25,368 nt of DNA from UBA1368 sp964563125 (GTDB lineage: Bacteria; Bacillota; Syntrophomonadia; Syntrophomonadales; Syntrophomonadaceae): positions 1-25,368 of the forward strand of contig CAZLVY010000028.1 of NCBI GenBank assembly GCA_964563125.1. Direction: 5' to 3'. The notes under the pieces are model-generated. The model saw only the letters and a program-made list of their open reading frames with translations. It made no database searches and was not told where the DNA came from. A program made the position numbers and the translations under genes. Positions 22,938 through 25,368 of this stretch are shown here, in pieces (within the stretch, counting starts at the first letter, position 1; each line of letters begins with the position of its first letter).

Positions 22938-23834
22938 CTAACTGGCTGATGCAGTTTTGGATAACTGCCTGATGAAAATATTCTGGAATTCTTCCATACT
23001 CTTTTCATCTATGGTTCCTTTGTCAACTGCAATCCTGGCGGTGTAAAACCCCAGCCAGCTATAAAGCTTCATCAGTTCGGGAGCCATTTCTTCCAGACAA
23101 TCAAGGTGCTTTAATATAGTGTTCAAATCACCGCGCGCAATTGGCCCGGTAAGAGCTTTGGGAATACCTATATTCTCAACATTGTTAACCGTGCCGGCAA
23201 TTAAAGGCAGTAAAGCCTTAAGTGCCATGCCTTTTGGGATACCGGTCGATTCCAAAAGTTTAGCCCCGAAATCGATAATGGTAACCAGGTAATTGGATAC
23301 TACACATGCCCCGGCATGGTACAAAGGTTTAGCTCTTCTGTCGATAAAGAAATATTCTCCTTGCAATGTTTCCACAATACAGACTGCCGCATCATAAGCG
23401 TCCCGGTCTCCTTCTATGCTGAAAATGGAACCAGGCAAGTTTTTAATAGCTAAATCAGTCCCGGCAAACGATTGCAAAGGATGAACCGATAATATTTTCG
23501 CCCCGAATTCTTTGGCTCTATCTAATATTTCAGATGATTGGGCACCGCTCATGTGGACAATTATTTGACCAGCAAAAAATGCCCCGCCATCTGCCAGGGT
23601 ATTAACGACATTCTCAATAGAACTGTCGGAAGTAGTTATAAACAAAATATCTGCCGAGCGAGAAACTTCATGAGGTGATTTATAGGCGGTACATCCGATC
23701 CGTTCAACAAGCTGTTGCGTAGATTCGGTATTTACATCATGCACACCCGTAATCTCATAGCCTTTATCATTGAGTACCACCCCAATAGCCGTTCCTACAA
23801 CTCCCGCCCCAATTATTCCGATCCTTTTTTGCAT
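22938..23834 (-). CDS. panG: DUF2520 Rossmann protein, probable PanG-type ketopantoate reductase
   Basis: 298 residues from the ATG at 23834, which has a run AAAGGGGGG six bases upstream; an in-frame TTG at 23840 directly abuts that run and is less likely. The NAD(P) loop GIIGAGVVGTAIG lies at residues 6-18, then SVHPLQSFAG and a helical C-terminal DUF2520 domain (YHAGACVVSNYLV, KALTGPIARGD). PanG, a DUF2520-type ketopantoate reductase unrelated to PanE, is described from Francisella with homologues in Enterococcus and Clostridioides. The position right before panB-panC-panD, and the absence of panE in view, support the same role: reduction of ketopantoate to pantoate. Confidence 0.82.
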   Translation of the reverse strand: MQKRIGIIGAGVVGTAIGVVLNDKGYEITGVHDVNTESTQQLVERIGCTAYKSPHEVSRSADILFITTSDSSIENVVNTLADGGAFFAGQIIVHMSGAQSSEILDRAKEFGAKILSVHPLQSFAGTDLAIKNLPGSIFSIEGDRDAYDAAVCIVETLQGEYFFIDRRAKPLYHAGACVVSNYLVTIIDFGAKLLESTGIPKGMALKALLPLIAGTVNNVENIGIPKALTGPIARGDLNTILKHLDCLEEMAPELMKLYSWLGFYTARIAVDKGTIDEKSMEEFQNIFIRQLSKTASAS

Positions 23835-23854
23835 CTTCAACCCCCCTTTGGTAC

Positions 23855-23872
23855 GGGGAAATAGCTTTCCCC
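23855..23872. repeat. perfect hairpin upstream of the panG-like gene
   Basis: Arms GGGGAAA and TTTCCCC with a 4-nt loop. On the minus strand it is followed by GTACCAAAG and then the gene's ribosome binding site, so it is not a U-tract terminator. It may tune translation or mark an RNA-processing site between folK and panG. Confidence 0.5.
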
Positions 23873-23948
23873 AACAAAATATCGCCGTCTTGGTCCGTTG
23901 CCTGGCTACAAGCGGATTTTTTAGTAAGGAGAATTAGCGGGAGACCCC

Positions 23949-24446
23949 TTATAAAGTTTTAATAATTTTTTGGTTTCCTTCTCGGGCTTTAGCTCTAATC
24001 AGCACCTCCTTGATATCCATTCCATCATCAGGAAATTTAATGGCCGAATTAATTTCCTCTAACGGAATCAGGACAAACAACCGCTCACGCATGTAGGGAT
24101 GAGGTACTGTGAGTTCCTGACCATCCAGTACTTCATCACCAAATAAAAGGATATCTATATCTATATTTCTCGGGCCCCACTTCTCAAGTCGCTGGCGGCC
24201 CATTTTAATTTCTATTTCCTGCAGCTTTTTTAAAAGCTTTTCCGGGGACCAATCGGTAATAATTTCAATTACCGCATTTATAAACTTTTCCTGGTCGATT
24301 TCCCCCCATGGTTCAGTCTCATAAAAGGACGAAGCTTTAGTTACGCTTATCCCTTCAACCTCACCGATAGCTTTAATAGCTTTTTCAATATTCAGTCTTC
24401 TGGATCCCATATTAGAACCCAAACCTAGATAGACTATTCTTTGCAT
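23949..24446 (-). CDS. folK: 2-amino-4-hydroxy-6-hydroxymethyldihydropteridine pyrophosphokinase (HPPK)
   Basis: Transfers pyrophosphate from ATP to 6-hydroxymethyl-dihydropterin before condensation by FolP. From the ATG at 24446 it has 165 residues, close to E. coli HPPK. LGLGSNMGSR at the N-terminus, FYETEPWG, the signature GPRNIDIDILLFGD, and PHPYMRERLFVLIPLEE are present. An upstream in-frame GTG at 24458 lies within the apparent ribosome binding site GAGGGTG, so the ATG is preferred. It lies downstream of folB in a folP-folB-folK series. Confidence 0.96.
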   Translation of the reverse strand: MQRIVYLGLGSNMGSRRLNIEKAIKAIGEVEGISVTKASSFYETEPWGEIDQEKFINAVIEIITDWSPEKLLKKLQEIEIKMGRQRLEKWGPRNIDIDILLFGDEVLDGQELTVPHPYMRERLFVLIPLEEINSAIKFPDDGMDIKEVLIRAKAREGNQKIIKTL

Positions 24447-24497
24447 TAACTGTTTCACCCTCTAAAATAGCATAGACTTTTTTGAAGAGCAATACCT

Positions 24498-24857
24498 TTA
24501 TTGTCTAAATCTTATAATTTTTGCAGCAAAATATTCAAATTCACCTGTAACCGGAGCTTGCGGTTTATAAATTGTAATTTCCACTGCCTCTACCGGATAG
24601 TTTTTAAGGATTTGCCCGGCAATAGTTTCGGCTAAAGTTTCAATCAGGTTAAAGCTTTTTTCCTCCACTATCCGGCCAACCACATGGAACAACTGGTCAT
24701 AATTAACAGTCATATTTATGTCATCATTAAGTGCCGCGGGATGCAAATCAAGCCATAGCTCTAAATCGACAATAAATGGCTGCGGTGTAGCTTTTTCGGC
24801 CGGCAAAATTCCGTGACAGCCAGAAAAGAATAATCCTTTGGCAATAATTTTATCCAT
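24498..24857 (-). CDS. folB: dihydroneopterin aldolase
   Basis: Cleaves 7,8-dihydroneopterin to 6-hydroxymethyl-dihydropterin. From the ATG at 24857 it has 119 residues, the family's usual size, starting MDKIIAKGLFFSGCHG with the conserved GxHG. NYDQLFHVV and FNLIETLAETIA, with the substrate-binding Glu, follow; the end KPQAPVTGEFEY is also typical. The frame is open further upstream (138 codons), but that part overlaps folP and does not look like the family. The chosen start overlaps the folP stop by 8 bp, so translation is probably coupled. Confidence 0.95.
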   Translation of the reverse strand: MDKIIAKGLFFSGCHGILPAEKATPQPFIVDLELWLDLHPAALNDDINMTVNYDQLFHVVGRIVEEKSFNLIETLAETIAGQILKNYPVEAVEITIYKPQAPVTGEFEYFAAKIIRFRQ

Positions 24858-25368
24858 GGGCATGTACCACCGCATCTGTAAGGCGTGCAACCTTAACATT
24901 TTCCTCAACATCATGAACTCTTATTATATCCGCACCATTCATTATACTGATGGCAGTAACTGCCAGGGTTCCTTCCAATCTGTCTGCCACTTCGACATCG
25001 AGAAGTTTACCTATAAAGCTTTTGCGCGATGCTCCAATTAATATTGGCTTGCCCAGACTCTTAAAATCCTTAAGTCTATTAAGCAAAATTATATTTTGCT
25101 GCATATCTTTGCCAAATCCAAGCCCGGGATCAATTATAATTTGCCCGGGGTTTAGGCCTCCATTTATTCCTTCGGCAATAGATTCTTCCAGTTCGGTAAT
25201 TATATCGGTCACCAAATCTTGATAAGGCAGTCCCTGCTTAAACTGGAGACGATTATGCATTAATATTACCGGTGCCTGGAATTCTGCTAATACCGGCAGG
25301 AGCTCTTTATCCAGCTGCAAACGGCCGATATCATTTATAATATGGGCACCAGCGGCAAGACTTTCCCG
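24850..25368 (-). CDS. folP: dihydropteroate synthase (5' part beyond window)
   Basis: Partial gene: 172 C-terminal residues are visible and the frame is open at the right edge. Condenses the pterin pyrophosphate with p-aminobenzoate; the target of sulfonamides. The visible TIM-barrel motifs are ESLAAGAHIINDIGR, ILMHNR, IIDPGLGFGKDMQQN, LIGASRKSFIG and the end IRVHDVEENVKVARLTDAV. The N-terminal DSFSDGG loop lies outside. An internal TTG at 25320 is not the real start, because the conserved strand with IND lies before it. Confidence 0.96.
   Translation of the reverse strand, partial: RESLAAGAHIINDIGRLQLDKELLPVLAEFQAPVILMHNRLQFKQGLPYQDLVTDIITELEESIAEGINGGLNPGQIIIDPGLGFGKDMQQNIILLNRLKDFKSLGKPILIGASRKSFIGKLLDVEVADRLEGTLAVTAISIMNGADIIRVHDVEENVKVARLTDAVVHAHG

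Noticed and set aside
23895..23930. Plus-strand hairpin followed by TTTTTT between panG and folK
   Set aside because: The stem is only about six pairs with a wobble, and no plus-strand gene lies upstream for it to terminate.
24858..24914. Longer folB frame starting at 24914
   Set aside because: The extra N-terminal residues overlap the folP 3' end and do not resemble dihydroneopterin aldolase, whose family length fits the ATG at 24857.

Overview
The window reads as a low-to-medium GC Firmicute of the Clostridia. The evidence is strong AGGAGG-type ribosome binding sites, sigma-A type promoters, a type III pantothenate kinase, a GreA-LysS pair, and CsaB/DUF5693/MurJ genes of the kind known from Syntrophomonas/Peptococcaceae-type clostridia. 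The lineage is inferred from gene content, not proven. Except for one secreted glycosidase gene at 5992-7590, every gene lies on the minus strand, so transcription runs right to left. The sequence is an assembly scaffold: it holds a 100-N gap at 18081-18180 flanked by an exact 55-base duplication.

Left part (1-5800), cell envelope: csaB (wall-polymer pyruvyl transferase), murJ (lipid-linked precursor flippase) and a DUF5693 membrane protein form an operon that ends in a strong terminator at 1006-1038. It is followed by a WecA/TagO-type undecaprenyl-phosphate sugar-1-phosphate transferase that runs off the left edge. A 17-bp near-palindrome overlaps the -35 box of the csaB promoter. A secreted GH26-like glycosidase is encoded divergently, and its stop codon interlocks with that of lysS.

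Middle (7587-14051), core genes: coaX and dusB, then an operon of an XRE-type regulator, a protein of a clostridial family often annotated quinate 5-dehydrogenase, and an unassigned 302-residue protein that shares a motif with it. Next come greA and lysS. A consensus promoter (TTGACA, 17 bp, TATAAT) for greA-lysS sits in the last codons of the unassigned gene, with a hairpin in the greA leader.

14320-16827: an extracellular O-acylation pair, an MBOAT acyltransferase plus a membrane-anchored SGNH-like partner, has its own promoter. It sits between nadC and coaX, where many clostridia carry birA.

Right part (16952-25368), cofactors, in transcription order: folP (partial), folB, folK, panG-like DUF2520 ketopantoate reductase, panB, panC, panD, nadA, nadB, nadC. 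With coaX the window covers pantoate synthesis through to 4'-phosphopantothenate, the three steps from aspartate to nicotinate mononucleotide, and three folate steps. A terminator-like hairpin separates nadA from nadB. A repeat-rich spacer (37-bp repeats, a 14-bp tandem, a CAAG run) and the assembly gap separate nadB from nadC.

I see no rRNA, tRNA, CRISPR array, transposase or prophage. The least explained parts are the unassigned 302-residue protein beside its motif-sharing neighbour, the acylation pair in a cofactor cluster, and the repeat block at nadB-nadC.
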